Shown here: in pieces, positions 23,765-35,449 of the stretch
Numbering within the stretch: position 1 is the stretch's first letter
How the letters are laid out: each line of letters starts with the position of its first letter
Notes under the pieces: model-generated
Databases searched by the model: none
What the model saw: the letters and a program-made list of their open reading frames with translations, nothing else
What the model was told of the DNA's origin: nothing
Program-made: the position numbers and the translations under genes
From: Phoronis australis
Lineage: Eukaryota > Phoronida > Phoronidae
Reading direction: 5' to 3'
DNA: 64,000 bases
Assembly (NCBI GenBank): GCA_002633005.1
Contig: NMRA01000617.1
Location: forward strand, 132,367-196,366

Positions 23765-24180
23765 GTGTTTAGTTGTCTGCCCTGAACCCCATTATCATTG
23801 CAATTCCAGTACAGAATGTCATCAGAAGGCACTAATCTTTGACGTTCTTTCAATAAGCGCTTAACTCCAGGTGACTCGTTGCTGATATCGATAACATTAT
23901 TCCGAAGTATTTCTACCACACGTTTCACTTGAGTGTCTGCTTGGTGGCGACCCAACCAAGATTTGTCGGCACAAAGAAAGTAAGTATTGTGACCGCACCC
24001 GGTGAGTTTCAGATTGCTTTTGGAGAATAGCCTGAGTCATTACTTCTTCTATTCTAACGTTCTGTGGAATGCGACTCATTCCATCAGCAGCCTGTTTGTG
24101 ACCCCCTACAATACCCAACTTTGTTAAAGCTGAAGCATGGCAGACACCAGAGCCACCTGCAGCCTGTGGCATCGACACAC
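23765..24180 (-). pseudogene. Gypsy pol fragment (RNase H to integrase linker)
   Basis: Minus-strand text has ADGMSRIPQ, the end of a Gypsy RNase H domain. It continues, with a frame change, as GRHQADTQVKRVVEIL and ESPGVKRLLKERQRLV then DDILYW, the linker before the integrase zinc finger. Homology stops near 23765, where the 41-bp inverted repeat begins. It is a different lineage from the 15-18 kb Gypsy, whose linker reads differently. Confidence 0.7.
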
Positions 24181-25397
24181 TTACTGGTCAGTTGTTGGAC
24201 ACCGGATTATTGTCGGTGACAACATGAAAACGCAGTCTGTGCCATACCCTTGATAAAGAGCGCATTGCTCGAAATGTGGGGGACATTTTAACATATTTTA
24301 GTAGCGACGCTCGTCGTTTTATTTTTACTATTTTAAATTTAAATTTAGGTCTGGATACGTGATTTCAATTTTTACGAGAAAAAAAAAAGATTGCCTTGTT
24401 TTTACCACTAACTAGCTTTATAAAAAATTGTTGAAAAATTCATCGTTAAGACAGATATTAATAAAAGATAGAAGGTTTCGTTTTAAAGAAGCCTGGAACG
24501 CGATAAACAGACTAAAATTGCAACATTAAAAATGATTCTCTGCCACCGAAATAGAATTCAACCTGCTCATCAGGTATTTTTGGGGTTTGTTCGTAAAGAT
24601 TTTTACTTTCTGTTGATATCAAGGCATTTTCTCTAACTTTCAAATTTCAAAAAAACGATCTGTCAAGTGCTCGCTTCTTCATCGATTTTTTCCAACAATG
24701 CAAAGCCCGTCTCCTTATTTGGTATAGCATTTCATAGACGTAGCACATTTCCCTTATATGGAAAATGTGACCTGTGACCTCCAGCGACTTCAACCAATGG
24801 GGCTATTCGGAAAATCTACAATAACTAGAGGGCGTGCGTGTACTAGTGGTGATAGATTAACAGCCTCGATTTCGAGAGCCCTTTAAATACATGGTGAAAT
24901 GGCTTGCAGCCGTGCCAACTGAATCTGAGATTGCGTAAAAAGAGTGCTTCTATGAGAGGAAGTAAGCACGACCTCATACAAAGGTAAGGTTTGTGATTAC
25001 TTTAACGATTATTCCATGATTTTTCTACCGATGCCTGTTAACTGAGGCACTCGCTGATGTCGACTTCGCGGCAGTCAGTCGCCAGCCAGAGTCTGGTTAA
25101 TCTTTGTGTGTCGTGATATGTGATACGATACTTGACGTAGCAATCGGGATCTTTTCGTACATCAAAGCATTATTATTGTTTGGAATGATTTCTAAAAGTT
25201 TATCAGTGACAGTTACATCAATCAATGCTGAATGTTTAAGCTGTCAACTCGATACAGGTTAATGAGTTAAGATTACAATCCAATCCCAATGGCAAAGGGT
25301 ACGTGAGTGACAAATATCCATTGCATTAGACTATTTGTTTACTCCCTATCATATGTCTTGTGGAAATCTATTACACGTTGAAATGGAAATCTATCAC
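24181..25397. other. No gene recognised
   Basis: AT-rich. A possible short exon at 24900-24984 (AG before, GTAAGG after, open frame) is too weak to call. Confidence 0.45.
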
Positions 25398-26023
25398 NNN
25401 NNNNNNNNNNNNNNNNNNNNNNNNNNNNNNNNNNNNNNNNNNNNNNNNNNNNNNNNNNNNNNNNNNNNNNNNNNNNNNNNNNNNNNNNNNNNNNNNNNNN
25501 NNNNNNNNNNNNNNNNNNNNNNNNNNNNNNNNNNNNNNNNNNNNNNNNNNNNNNNNNNNNNNNNNNNNNNNNNNNNNNNNNNNNNNNNNNNNNNNNNNNN
25601 NNNNNNNNNNNNNNNNNNNNNNNNNNNNNNNNNNNNNNNNNNNNNNNNNNNNNNNNNNNNNNNNNNNNNNNNNNNNNNNNNNNNNNNNNNNNNNNNNNNN
25701 NNNNNNNNNNNNNNNNNNNNNNNNNNNNNNNNNNNNNNNNNNNNNNNNNNNNNNNNNNNNNNNNNNNNNNNNNNNNNNNNNNNNNNNNNNNNNNNNNNNN
25801 NNNNNNNNNNNNNNNNNNNNNNNNNNNNNNNNNNNNNNNNNNNNNNNNNNNNNNNNNNNNNNNNNNNNNNNNNNNNNNNNNNNNNNNNNNNNNNNNNNNN
25901 NNNNNNNNNNNNNNNNNNNNNNNNNNNNNNNNNNNNNNNNNNNNNNNNNNNNNNNNNNNNNNNNNNNNNNNNNNNNNNNNNNNNNNNNNNNNNNNNNNNN
26001 NNNNNNNNNNNNNNNNNNNNNNN
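25398..26023. other. Assembly gap (626 N)
   Basis: Unbroken run of N. Nothing can be read here. Confidence 1.
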
Positions 26024-26373
26024 GGTAAAAACTTTTCAATTTGGTACAGATTATGGGGAAATGACATTCAGTGACTGCATCGATTGTCTTATTGTATGTT
26101 TTCAATTGTAGCTAGCTGGATAAGAATCTGCTATGCACAAGATTCGAGAATAAACAATTATCAGTGTATTTAAAAACAAATTGCAAACTGAAAAAGCACA
26201 GAAAGAAACTAGAAAGATTATTGTCACGGCGTGACAATAATGGACTCTGCGCGTGGTTATTACTGGAATTGTTTTGGGACGTTATTGACAGCAACCCGCT
26301 TACCAATATGAAAAGCAATTCTTTAAAATTGTAGGAGAAATTACATGTTAATATTTTGATTACCTTTCCACTA

Positions 26374-27250
26374 GTTGACCTCTTCCGGTGCATTATGAAC
26401 CCCGATCAGGGAATAATTGTAAACTCGATTTAAAGTGTGGTTAATGCTAAGAATCACAGATGTTTTACTTTAAGCACTTCAGAATACAAGATGAATGAAT
26501 TGGACAAAGTTTCAGAAGAAAAGTGCACATAATGACCCCATGGGTGCACCAAATGACCTGAAAATTTAGAATTCAAACTCAGTCGCATTTAGCAAACAGA
26601 TATGTAATTTTGAAGTCTCTAGCTCAAAATTTTAGTTTGCACTCAATGACCTTTGACCTATTTTTTCTGATTGGTTAAGCCTATTGCGTAGTAAAGTAAG
26701 GTATTCAATTGGCATGTTGACTTACACCAGTGTGCTGAAATTGAAAAGAATTCCTTGAAAAACGTAAGAGATATAACCTTTTGAATGTTACATGACCTTT
26801 GCACTACTTGACCCCATCCGGTGCATTATAAGCGTCTTTAAGAGAGTTATTGCAAAGCGCATATGTGTTTAATGTGTTTAATTCCGAGAATCACAGTTGT
26901 CTAACGGTTGACACATCAGAATACTTGCCGATTGAAAAGGTCAAAATTTTCAGAAGAAAAATGCACCTAATGACCCCATGTTTGCACTGAATGACCTGAA
27001 ACTTTGGATTCCAAATTGAATTACCTGTGCCAATCAGTGTCTAGCTCAAAATTCCAGTTTGCACCTAATGACCTTTAACCTATTTCACCTGATTGGATGA
27101 CCCGATTACTTAGAAAAGTAAATTTTTAAATTGCCTAATTGGTTTATACCTGTGTGCCGAATTTGAAAAGAATAGCTTTTAAAATAAAGAAGGAGTAGCA
27201 TTTTGAAAATTACATGACCTTTGCACCAAATGACCTCTTCCGGTACATTA
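26374..27250. repeat. Tandem repeat of about 430 bp, TGACC-rich
   Basis: The landmark TCCGGTGCATTAT recurs with a spacing of 433 then 422 bp (CCGG at 26385, 26818 and 27240). Between landmarks, blocks such as AGAAAAATGCACCTAATGACC, CTAGCTCAAAATT and TACATGACCTTTGCAC recur in the same order, giving about two full diverged units. TGACC/TGACCT words are strongly over-represented. Confidence 0.85.
26647..26659 (-). promoter_or_regulatory. Perfect DR1 nuclear-receptor-like site
   Basis: Minus strand AGGTCAAAGGTCA is two AGGTCA half-sites in direct repeat with one spacer, the consensus for HNF4 and RXR heterodimers. The second repeat unit has a degraded version (AGGTTAAAGGTCA). Function is not implied by sequence alone. 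Confidence 0.5.
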
Positions 27251-27367
27251 TGGAATATGATTATATAAGGAATCAAAATTTATGTACTGCCAAATATCAC
27301 ATGCAGAATTTAAAGAACATACCTGCCCCCATTTTAAAGTTATTAAGCCTCAAAGTTGGTTGGAAGA

Positions 27368-27412
27368 AGAATAAGAAGGAGAATAAGAATAAGAATAAGA
27401 ATAAGAATAAAA
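27368..27412 (+). repeat. AATAAG simple repeat
   Basis: About five hexamers of AATAAG after irregular GAA-rich sequence, adjoining the end of the 430-bp tandem repeat. A perfect 8-bp-stem hairpin (CTCTGCGC/GCGCAGAG) lies just beyond at about 27440-27461. Confidence 0.9.
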
Positions 27413-27996
27413 TTGAAGAAAACCCAGGAACAACAGTACTCTGCGCTTACACGCGCAGAGGAACAACATTGCGAGGGAGTCCATAATCAGGCATGTCAGG
27501 TGCTGAATTTCTGAATTACGTTCAATTCTTTCAGGTTATTGCTGAAGGATTGCTTTTCACTTTGTCCAACGGTGAAATAGATGGTCAGGCGGTTGGTTTC
27601 AGTTGTTTTTTCTTGCCTGTAACAGAATAGAAATATTAGCAAATTGTAAAAGAAAAGACAAGACAAAACTACTTTTGTAAGGCAGAACATACTTGACATT
27701 TCATCTTCATGTTTATGTGTAGAAACTAATAACCTTTGTACCCAAGTCTTATTTAATATCTGAATTAAAATATGTGAAACAGGCTAAAAGTGATTTAACA
27801 ATGTGTATTTTTCATGACACTTAAAATGTGCTTCTGATCTCAACAAGTAAAATTCATTCTAGGTGTCAATTTTTTTCCAATGCAATGTTACGACATTTAC
27901 TGAATTAAGGCTTATTCATGTTAATTCGATAACTGAGCTGGTGGTCCTGGGGGTGGGGTCCACGATAAAATAAGGAAACTCACTCATCTAGAGAAT
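27413..27996. other. No confident gene
   Basis: On the minus strand a good acceptor (CTATTCTGTTACAG, ending at about 27618) precedes a 38-codon open frame ending near 27506. No phase-matched upstream exon was found, so it is not called. Confidence 0.4.
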
Positions 27997-28002
27997 TTTA
28001 TT
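27997..28002 (-). terminator. Poly(A) signal AATAAA
   Basis: Canonical hexamer 41 nt past the stop codon at 28043 of the small secreted-protein-like gene. Confidence 0.55.
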
Positions 28003-28042
28003 GGAAACAGCATAGTTTTGAAGAGAAACTGCTGTGAAAAAG

Positions 28043-28433
28043 TCACTCTTGACTTCTGTGCATCACGTACCATACACCTCTTATTTTGGGAGCACTCCCA
28101 CCCAGGACAATATGAATATGTGCTGCTAGCCTACCCGGCATCGGGTGAGTTTCCAAAAAGAAACACTTAGTTCCACTCAATAAAACTGTTATTCAGTGGG
28201 GTAACTGGTGGGGATAACATCACCGAACGATGTTGATAGAAACTGATTGCTAAAAACTTACCAAGTAATGTTGTGTAGTCTCCGAATGGAACTGCATAGT
28301 CATAGAGCACACACGGGGCTTCAGCATCCACACACTTTTTGTCAGTTAGTTGACCCTGTTGACCGCAATTGTCCACGAATATAGTAACCTTAGGTCTTTT
28401 GGGAATTTGTGGCCACCTGTCGAAGACTTGCAC
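28043..28433 (-). CDS. Small secreted-protein-like gene, two exons, 5' end uncertain
   Basis: Exon 1 (28262-28433) encodes QVFDRWPQIPKRPKVTIFVD and a segment with three cysteines (NCG, KKC, APC), and ends in phase 1 at a strong donor (CTTG|GTAAGT). Exon 2 (about 28122-28043, acceptor TAG or CAG at 28123-28128) continues HIHIVLGGSAPKIRGVWYV to a TGA, followed by AATAAA. Together about 85 residues; I do not recognise the family. Immediately upstream the frame reads a leucine-rich ALLLLISLVQ stretch that looks like a signal-peptide core, but a TAA precedes it. An ATG at 28489-28491 opens a frame offset by one base. Either an upstream exon supplies the start, or the gene is a frameshifted pseudogene. 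The second haplotype copy (31097-31200) has the same bases. Confidence 0.4.
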
Positions 28434-30795
28434 CAGGGAAATTAGCAGTAATAAGGCTTAGCGCGACGACGTATTTTGATAAAAATTCCATCTTTTACCA
28501 GTTGTTTACATGCAGACAGCCACGCATGCGCAATTCAATCACCACTAGTACAGCAGCGACACCGCGAGGAGAATTCTCCGAATAGAATTTCAAATGCGTA
28601 TTTTGGACCTAATTCAAAAGAGGTTAATACAGTATTAATTTTATGACAGTACTTTATATACAGAGTGTCCACAAATTTATGATACAGACTAAAATGCTTC
28701 GAACTTTTTTATATTTTAACATTTTGACTTTCTGTGTCAGATTTAAGGATCTGAGAAGTTAAGAAACCCAGCCACCCATCAAGAATGCCATTCACCAAAC
28801 AGCAGAAAATTTTCTGTGTGGTTAAAAAATCTGAGAAAACATCCTTCAAATATGCAATCGCTCATTTTCCCCAAAAATATGATCATAACAAAAAACCCAC
28901 AGATCTATCGCTGGGTAAAGAAGTTTGAGACTGCAGGGACAATAAATGATATGAGGGAGACGTCTCGTCGCAGAGTTGGCAGAAAACTCACTGTAAGATC
29001 TCCAGAAAACATTGCCAGAGTACAAGAGTCAGTGGGATGTAGTCCCATGAAATCTCTCCGTTAACCAAGGAACGCTACCTGGAGGTCCTCCACATGTTTT
29101 GGGAAGATTTAGGTGTCAGAAATAGGAGAAGAGGTGCAAACAGGGTGATGAGAAATATACAGGGGCCACCCCTCATACAGCCAATGTCAGTCTGGAGTGG
29201 CTGGACAGCAAGTTCCCTGGTCGTCTCAACAGCCGTAAGCGCAATCCAGAATGGGCGTCTCATTCCCCTGATCTGAACCCCAGAATTTTACTTATGGGGA
29301 TATCTGAAGGACAAGGTTTACAAGGACAACCCCAGGATCATTCGAGATCTCAAGCAAAGATAACCGACTTTCAAATGTCAAACAATATTACTAACATTGG
29401 TCAAACGGTTTGCAGCCTTTCCCGTCGGTTATCTATACATTTTCAAAATGGCGCCATCCAAGATCATTTTCTCCAATGTCACCCGTCAAGAAATCGTGGA
29501 AAACACGTCAATTCGGCACGTATAGCACGATGTGATGCGATTGAAAGTATTAGATTCCCTTTTGATTGCATTTGAGAAGCCTGTTTTGAATGAGCAGCAA
29601 ATAGGGTCGCACCGCATGTTACACTTGTTGGCGTGACTTTTCTGTTACCCCCCCCCCCTTCATTAGTCATTCTTTGCAGTATTTCACTCTCGCCGTGTCC
29701 CACTGTGAATGTCTCCCGCTTATGCTCTGTGGTGGCATTACTGCGTCATTTTATATTAACTTCAGAATGAAATAAGTATGTTTCGAAATACCATGAACCT
29801 TTTAATTATGTCGCTAGGTCAGTTACTTCATCTATGTTCCGTTGAGAGTAGAGTTTTATTCCGAACATATGAACAAAACGGAATAAAAGGCTGTCAACAA
29901 TGAAAAGTGTCGTATGTTCAGTCAGTAATGTATCATTGTATCAAAGTTAGATGAAAGCTGATTGTCAGTGTTAAAAACACCTGAATTCTTCCTTTTGGGA
30001 GGCCCTCTATGAATACTTCGATATATATTTTCTCGCACTTGTATAATTTGTGACTAATGTTCATTAAGTGTGCGTGGATGTATGCGTGGAGTATCTTTCC
30101 TAATGTTAGATGGTTATCAGCGACAGTAGATAAACAATACGTAACTATAATCAAACGCAAACTCGTAATACAATGGCTTTCGACTAAGCAGACGTCAGGG
30201 TCCCTACAACCAAATGTGTCACAACAATAACAAACTAAGTAATAATCGGTCCAGTTGCTGTTCTTATCTTTCTTTTAAAAAACGATATTTAGCAACAAAA
30301 ATGACTGAAAACTTAAATTTTGAGCTACACACCTCAGATTTACATGTGTGATTCATACACTGTAATTGCGGTCCAATTCCAAAGTTTCAGATCATTTGGT
30401 GCAACCATGGGATCAAAATTCTCAACATTACTACACTTTTCAAGAACTTTACCATAATTGCACTACAAGGGCTCATAGTGCACCTGAAAGGGCCAAAATA
30501 CTACAAGGGATATCCAATTTCATTCAACATGCATTCTTTTTATACAATTTCTATTCTACCGTGCCAACAGTTAGCCATCTGTGATTCAGCACGATCCACA
30601 TTTTTTCTTTCTTGTATAATTCTGCTATGGTGCACAAGCCACCGGAAAGGTTGTAAAGTTTCCAAAAAGTCTCCATCGCGCAGAGTCATTATTGTCATTT
30701 TCTGACAGTAATCTTTCTTGATTTATACTCGTAATTTTAGCAAGTAGTCGTTATATTTAAATACAATTCCATGAGACCAGCAGCCATTAAATTAA
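28395..30795. repeat. Haplotype-like duplicate, copy 1
   Basis: 28395-28585 and 29805-30795 match 31098-31288 and 31293-32321 with scattered substitutions and small indels. Copy 1 carries an extra 1,219 bp (28586-29804). Confidence 0.85.
28785..29420 (+). pseudogene. DUF4817-type mariner transposase, internally deleted
   Basis: Starts with MPFTKQQKIFCVV, the DUF4817 helix-turn-helix opening, then (after frameshifts) QIYRWVKKFETAGTI and GRKLTVRSPENIARVQESVG. It jumps from SPMKSLR to YLEVLH, so the middle of the protein including the first two catalytic residues is missing. It resumes with GVRNRRRGA, SLEWLDSKFPG-like text, NPEFYLWGYLKDKVYKDNPR and IRDL, the C-terminal DDE region. A left TIR-like sequence (CAGAGTGTCCACAAA) lies at about 28664. 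No right TIR was found. Confidence 0.85.
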
Positions 30796-31095
30796 AGTCC
30801 TTGTTGCAAACTGCCCATGTGGTTCCAGTATCCGAAAATACTTACTACATAAATTCTTATTTTCGACACCCTTTCTTTATATTCTTTTCGCCTTTCTTGC
30901 CAAAAGCGATTTTGTAACAGTATTTGACCCTTCTCTCTGAGCGTATGGTTACCGGTTGTCATCGGTTATTTCCGTACCCACATTTCCGGCTCATCAGTTC
31001 AGGAACTTGTCCTGAACGCCGCCATTTTTACCTTGTAACTGAATGTGCTATGGCTTGCTCGAAAAGTCTTCATTATTTTGTTTTATTAGTAATAT

Positions 31096-31096
31096 N
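31096..31096. other. Single-N join
   Basis: One N marks the junction between two nearly identical segments, which suggests a scaffold join rather than an ambiguous base. Confidence 0.8.
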
Positions 31097-32321
31097 ATCT
31101 TTTGGGAATTTGTGGCCACCTGTCGAAGACTTGCACCAGGGAAATTAGCAGTAATAAGGCTTAGCGCGACGATGTATTTTGATAAAAATTCCATCTTTTA
31201 CCATTTGTTTACATGCAGACAGCCACGCATGCGCAATTCAATCACCACTAGTACAGCAGCGACACCGCGAGGAGAATTCTCCGAATAGCCCCATTATGTC
31301 GCTAGGTCAGTTACTTCATCTATGTTCCGTTGAGAGTAGAGTTTTATTCCGAACATATGAACGAAACGGAATAAAGACTGTCAACAATGAAAAGTGTCGT
31401 GTGTTCAGTCAGTAATGTATCATTGTATCAAAGTTAGATGAAAGCTGATTGTCAGTGTTAAAAACACCTGAATTTTTCCTTTTGGGAGGCGCTCTATACT
31501 TCGATATATATTTTCTCGCACTTGTATAATTAGTGACTAATGTTCATTAAGTGTGCGTGGGTGTATGAGTGGAGTATCTTTCCTAATTTTAGATGGTTAT
31601 CAGCGACAGTAGATAAACAAACACTAAAGTGCAGTGAAATACGTAACTATAATCAAACGCAAACTCGTAATACAATGGCTTTCGACTAAGCAGACGTCTC
31701 AACAGGGTTCCCACAACCAGATGTGTCACAACAATAACAAACTAAGTAATAATTGGTCCAGTTGCTGTTCTTATCTTTCTTTTAAAAACAATATTTAGCA
31801 ACAAAAAATGACTGAAAACTTTTGAGCTACACACCTCAGATTTACATGTGTGATTCATACACTGTAATTGCGGTCCAATTCCAAAGTTTCATTTCATTTG
31901 GTGCAACCATGGGATCATTATGTGCACTTTCCTTCTGAAAAAATTCTCAACATTAATTACACTTTTCAAGAACTTTACCACAATTGCACTACAAGGGCTC
32001 ATAGTGCACCTGAAAGGGCCAAACTACTACAAGAGATATCTAATTTCATTCAACATGCATTCTTTTTATACAATTTCTATTCTACCGTGCCAACAGTTAG
32101 CCATCTGTGATTCAGCACGATCCACATTTTTTCTTTCTTGTATAATTCTGCTATGGTGCACAAGCCACCGGAAAGGTTGTAAAGTTTCCAAAAAGTCTCC
32201 ATCGCGCAGAGTCATTATTGTCATTTTCTGACAGTAATCTTTCTTGATTTACACTCGTAATTTTAGCAAGTAGTCGTTATATTTAAATACAATTCCATGA
32301 GACCAGCAGCCATTAAATTAA
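31097..32321. repeat. Haplotype-like duplicate, copy 2 (lacks the transposon block)
   Basis: Begins inside the equivalent of the secreted-protein exon and runs colinear with copy 1 except for the missing 1.2-kb block (CCCC at 31289-31292 instead) and small indels such as extra bases at about 31916-31945. Confidence 0.85.
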
Positions 32322-35300
32322 TACGCAGTCGATATTGTTTTTGTGGTGCAAATGGTTTTTTATTCAAATGTCTTGAATAAAGAATGAGTGATTTAACACC
32401 ACCTGTTAGCAATAATTCTACAACATTCCCCCCGAAAACCGTTTTGAACCTATGTTTTTGCAATGTCATGTGTCATCTGCCCGCACTTTTAGAGTAAGAG
32501 AATAAAACTTGGCCTAAATATTAAGAAACATGGTAATTTTAACAAATAAAATAAAAGCATTGTCAGGCAACCAGCCAGATTTTCATTTAGTACCCCAATA
32601 AGTACTGAAATAGACCACATTCAAATGCCTAGCATGGCTAAGGCAGCAAGTAATTTCAGTAAGGCTACGATATTTTTCGATCTTTGCATTTGTGTAATTT
32701 GCACCTGAGATTTTACCTTCTGAATACTTCATAACATGCGCAAAATATGAGCGTAAAATTACGAGTGTAAAAAAGAGCGTAAAATTAAGAACGTAAAATT
32801 ACAAGCAAAGATAGAAGCGTTAAATTACGAGCGTACAAATGCTTCAGAGCTCACGTGACTTACAGACTGATTTCTCATAGGATATAATGATTACGGTAGT
32901 GAAGCATGAGCGAAGCCCCTGTCATAGTTACGAGCGTAATTACTCCTGACATTTTCACCCGAACGACCCACGTTAGGAGGCAGCTTCGCTCGTGACCTGT
33001 TTAGCCAGTCGATAGAGATAAAACGTCTTCGCACTTACTTCAAGTTGCAAGCCATCCACGACGCTAAAACAAAGCAGAAAGGCGATTTTTAGACGATCAT
33101 GTGAACGGTGTGTATCTACGTTAAGAAAACAAAGGGTTCGCATATCACATGAAAGTGCCTTACCTTGTTTTTAGGGACGGGTGCCAAAGGTGTGTTTGGT
33201 CACGACGAGAGTTGATTTCATTGATTGTGTGCCTCGATTGGAACCGAACAACGTTTAGTTCTCGGCTATGATAGGTCAGGCATCAATAATTTCACCCCCA
33301 TGGACTTTTCAAGTAGGTTTGAAGTCTAAATTTTAATATCATTGGCAGCATACTTTTGCTTATAACTTTTTAAACTTGCAGTTCATCTATGAATTAACCC
33401 CATGCCTGAAATCCTCAATTTTAACCACCAATGCTCAGGTTATTGTCCACTCCTAATTTATGTGACCACGACTTCCTTACAAGTGCCTGTTTCTTTGTCA
33501 ACGCTTGGGTCAGAAGAATTTTATTTCTCAAAAAGTACGCAAGTTGCTAATGTTTTGAATAACAGCCAGTCACTTTAAAGGGTCCTTACTTTATTCGACC
33601 GGTACTGACAGAAAATACCCATTCTTTCCTGCCATTTTGGGCTTGAAGTTAGCAACTAGCCCGCATAGTGCCTTAGAATTTTGCGGCGACTGTTATAAAT
33701 CGTGGTTGTCGTTCAAATGTAACAGATAAATAAGGTCAGTGAAAGCAGTTCTTTGTGACCCCTCTTCTTAATATGCAACCGTCCTATTATTCCACGTATC
33801 GACCTCGATCTTCGGTCTCGGTCGATACGCGTAATAATGGCTCGTGGGATATTACTCCATGTACGCCATTCTCGGTACGTTTTGTGTATTTATTGCACCC
33901 TGCGAGCCACGTGATTTATTTCATTTTTCAGCCCTCGTGAGCAAAACAACATAGAAATGTAGTATATACGCATAAAACAATGAGCTCGTGGGCAGCTCAT
34001 TATGACGTTTAACGTTTGCATTGTAAGATTCAAAGAAGTGATGTGTGAAAAGCTTGGTGATACTACTCAACAACTGTGCTTGATTACTATATTCTAGGCG
34101 GTGAGAACCTTACTAAACTGACAACGTTATATTTGACTCGTGCATGTGACGTGTAGCTCCCTATAGTCTATGATTTCACTAGTCGGTAACTAACCAACCC
34201 TAAGGGTTGAAAGTCCGCACGGTGAAAGTTGAGAATCAAGTGCCATACATAGGACCTATCACATTCGAAATGCACGTCAAATATTAACCTGTACACATCG
34301 AAATTGAGATCGTGTGAACACATTTATGTCCAGAATTAGTTCGAATTGTACGCCAAATAATAACCTGTTTACAGAGCTGAGTATTGGCTATGATTTCAGT
34401 AATTAATTTACGGTTAATTTTCCATGTTAAGTTACCCACATTGCGGTTACTAGGTACGACATCCATTCAAAAGTCCTTATTTCCTTATCTTACAAATGTA
34501 CGACCTGGCTCCAACAGCTTTCTGACAGTTGGACTGTCACCACCGTCTGAAATACGTTTCAGTGAATATTGACAAAATGATTACGAAAGGGTATCTACCA
34601 TTTGACAATTTTCAACATATTCTTCGTCTTTGGAGTTTTCATCAACCGAACTGCATTGTGCCTCGACTTATTCATAGATCGTTCTTGGTAATACCTGAGC
34701 GTTCTTATCGTTTATGAGATAGTCCCGGGAGCGAAAGTTGAAGCGGGTATGCATTCAGTAGAGGCGAGAATCTCGTGAAAACGAAAGAACATGCGAGACT
34801 TCGCGAGATAGTGCCATGTTGTATTACAAGCGAAGCACTTGATAATGGGAGCTTCCTTTGCGAGATTCTTGTGTCTAAAAAGCTCTGCAAATGTTGCAGG
34901 CAATGTTATGCCCGAAGAGTTTTCTCCACAGTAGCAAAAGTTGGCCTCTTGGAAAATGCTGAGTGCAAAAAGATTTCCATCATAGGAACGTTTCGTGGGA
35001 CGATCATAGTGTTCGCCTGAGCCCTGGTTGACTGGAAATAATAGTTTGAATGACTTGTCGAAACCGTCAATTGTCCTTGTTTGCAAGACGTCGCTGAATA
35101 TTAAATATATTATGTTTAATGGATACCGTTTCTTGAGCAATTTCATTTTTTTTGTCAAAAATATGTACACATTAATTATATTCTAAAATCTCTCAGCACA
35201 GAAATTTTTAATTAGTTGTATTGCAGCCATTTACTGCTATTTACCAGGAAATCCTCAATCTCCTACCTTAATTGCACTCCCCTTTCCCCCCTCACCTTGT

Positions 35301-35449
35301 TTTTCTTCAAATCGGAGGTTATAATCTTTCCTCCCCTTCCTCCGACCTCATTTCCATTGCCCAATCTTTTATATCTCTTGCTCTGTTCATTACTGTCCTA
35401 TTGTCCAACATTTCTGTGGCGCTTTTTATAGCCCATAATTCCAGATAAA
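32322..35449. other. No gene called; minisatellite and exon candidates inside
   Basis: Contains the minisatellite at 32749-32838 and two adjacent exon-like segments on the minus strand (33164-33265 and 33039-33063). A short hairpin at 33798-33832 has CGTATCGACC/GGTCGATACG arms. A 152-codon minus frame at 34712-35170 has no confirmed family. Confidence 0.45.
32749..32838 (+). repeat. Degenerate GAGCGTAAAATTAC minisatellite
   Basis: About six diverged units of GAGCGTAAAATTAC in a row. A lone related word (GAGCGTAATTAC) recurs near 32933. Confidence 0.8.

Noticed and set aside
24900-24984. Short exon candidate before the assembly gap
   Set aside because: Weak acceptor, 28 codons, no partner exon outside the gap.
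25335-26111. Long open frames across 25.3-26.1 kb on both strands
   Set aside because: They consist almost entirely of the N gap.
27932-28143. Plus-strand open frame ending at a GTGAGT donor
   Set aside because: It is antisense to the minus-strand exon that has a stop and AATAAA, has no start codon and only a weak acceptor; the minus reading is the better one.
34712-35170. 152-codon minus-strand frame with FCYCGENSS, faintly like a WSC-type motif
   Set aside because: Only one short motif, no Cys spacing typical of the domain, no signal peptide and no splice support.
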